Part shown: in pieces, positions 20,330 through 21,179 of the stretch
Layout of the letters: every line of letters begins with the position of its first letter
Position numbering within the stretch: position 1 is the stretch's first letter
Assembly (NCBI GenBank): GCA_004802705.1
Contig: SGPL01000561.1
Coordinates: 1-21,179, forward strand
Length of the DNA stretch: 21,179 bases
Source of the DNA: Bondarzewia mesenterica
Taxonomy: Eukaryota; Basidiomycota; Agaricomycetes; Russulales; Bondarzewiaceae
Direction of reading: 5' to 3'
The notes under the pieces: model-generated
Database searches by the model: none
The model's input: the letters and a program-made list of their open reading frames with translations, nothing else
Told to the model about the DNA's origin: nothing
Program-made: the position numbers and the translations under genes

Positions 20330-21024
20330 ACTGGCCCAGTGCTCTCAACCCTCTTGTTCGACCACTCCACCAATGCTGATCTTATCATCACTCATCTCAT
20401 TAAAAAACTGTAGTTTTTTGATGAGAGGGTGGTGTTTCTCAAACATCTCTTTGAGGACTACTAGAAGACCAATAATAGCAACCACTAGCTGTACCTGACT
20501 AGCTTAAATTATCAGTTCGAGATGATCACCTGGCTGAAGCAGATAGCAAGGCTAGAGCCCCTCTCCATTTCACCCATCTTTATGGGCCCTTTGGGATCGA
20601 GGCATTTGTTGATGCCACCACTACTGCTGCTATCTCCATCACTTTGGTAGGGCCTACTGCCCACTCTCACATCTAACTAGAGACCATGCCCATCTCCTCC
20701 ATCGACACTGATTGTAGTGAGGCCATGCCCAGTGCACCACCTCTGCCTACTTCTTCATTCAATTAAGAGATGTAGAATGACAGAAAGATGAATGTGAGAG
20801 TGGAGGTTAGGGAGAAGGAAATGAATGAGGAGATGGGTCTAGGTGAAGGGCCCATGGACCTCGACCCTAAAGCTGATGCTAATAGTGAGGCTGATCTCAG
20901 CAAAGATTTGCCTATAAAGAATAAAGGGGGAGTAATAGACAGGCCAGTAGTGGGTGAGGAGGCATTAGAGGGGGTGATCACTAATAGTGATGAGGACCAG
21001 CTAGAAGGTGACACCCAAGTCTAA
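20330..21024 (+). pseudogene. Unrecognised ORF: helical N-part, Pro/Ser linker, acidic C-terminus
   Basis: The plus strand reads STNADLIITHLIKKL (about 20372-20415), FDERVVFLKHLFEDY (about 20418-20462) and LYLTSLNYQFEMITWLKQIA (about 20490-20550). After a frame change it continues through MPISSID..SAPPLPTSS, one or two stops near 20764-20774, and the open frame 20788-21024 (REKEMNEEMGLGEGPMDLDP, DSEADLSK-like acidic text, ITNSDEDQLEGDTQV-stop). Charge pattern and helix content suggest a regulatory or coiled-coil protein, but no family is recognised. It follows KDZ copy 2 and may be part of the same element or a neighbouring insertion. Confidence 0.42.
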
Positions 21025-21081
21025 TTTTATTTATTTATTACATACAGGCTGTATTTTTTTATTTTTTTTTTATAACATGAA

Positions 21082-21083
21082 NN
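21082..21083. other. Assembly gap or ambiguous bases (NN)
   Basis: Two N positions follow a long T run (about 21051-21072), typical of an unresolved homopolymer or a contig polish failure. Sequence beyond it (21084-21179) shows no feature I can support. Confidence 0.95.
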
Positions 21084-21179
21084 ACTGTTCTCACAACTAC
21101 AATAGCAAGAGAGCAACAATTATATATTTAAAAAAAAAAGGCTATTTATGGCTTGGTGCACAGGCTGTCTGACTTCTTG

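Overview
The window looks like a transposon graveyard from a filamentous basidiomycete fungus, most probably an Agaricomycete. Three things point there: a CxC2-type KDZ (Kyakuja-Dileera-Zisupton) transposase, a neighbouring relic that reads as a TET/JBP-type 2-oxoglutarate dioxygenase, and many short introns (47-79 nt) with GTRAGT-like donors, CTRAY-like branch sites and YAG acceptors. The DNA is AT-rich and strongly CpG-depleted. Almost every coding region is broken by nonsense codons and frameshifts, so the gene calls rest on reading conserved motifs across frames. I see no intact host housekeeping gene and no rRNA, tRNA or CRISPR.

Layout. 166-2881 (minus): an intron-rich, unrecognised gene ('gene A'). 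2882-3920: divergent spacer. 3921-5241 (plus): TET/JBP-like dioxygenase pseudogene. 5438-9078 (plus): near full-length KDZ transposase pseudogene. These three make one plausible composite mobile element. 9065-9290 (minus): C-terminal tail of a coiled-coil ORF that converges on the KDZ end. 9500-10980 (minus): Ty1/copia gag-protease-integrase without the integrase core. 11050-12268 (plus): copia reverse transcriptase-RNase H, in the opposite orientation. 12470-12720 (minus): N-terminus of a HARBI1-like transposase. 12800-13468 (plus): Tc1/mariner-like DDE transposase relic. 13470-16200: AT-rich DNA with two unrecognised ORFs. 16206-16373: 42-bp x 4 minisatellite. 16460-17440 (minus): unrecognised multi-exon gene. 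17525-18051: imperfect fold-back repeat. 18017-18297: tandem 145-bp repeat. 18298-20176 (plus): second, 5'-truncated KDZ copy followed again by the convergent coiled-coil tail (20179-20300). 20330-21024 (plus): unrecognised ORF with an acidic tail. A two-base N gap lies at 21082-21083.

How the parts fit. KDZ transposase would mobilise the element. A TET/JBP enzyme would oxidise 5-methylcytosine and could counter host methylation. The association of KDZ elements with TET/JBP genes in mushroom genomes is established knowledge. The window adds a decayed locus whose own CpG loss looks like the result of methylation or RIP-like mutation, and a set of satellite ORFs (gene A, the convergent coiled-coil ORF and the ORF at 20330-21024) that may belong to the same element family.
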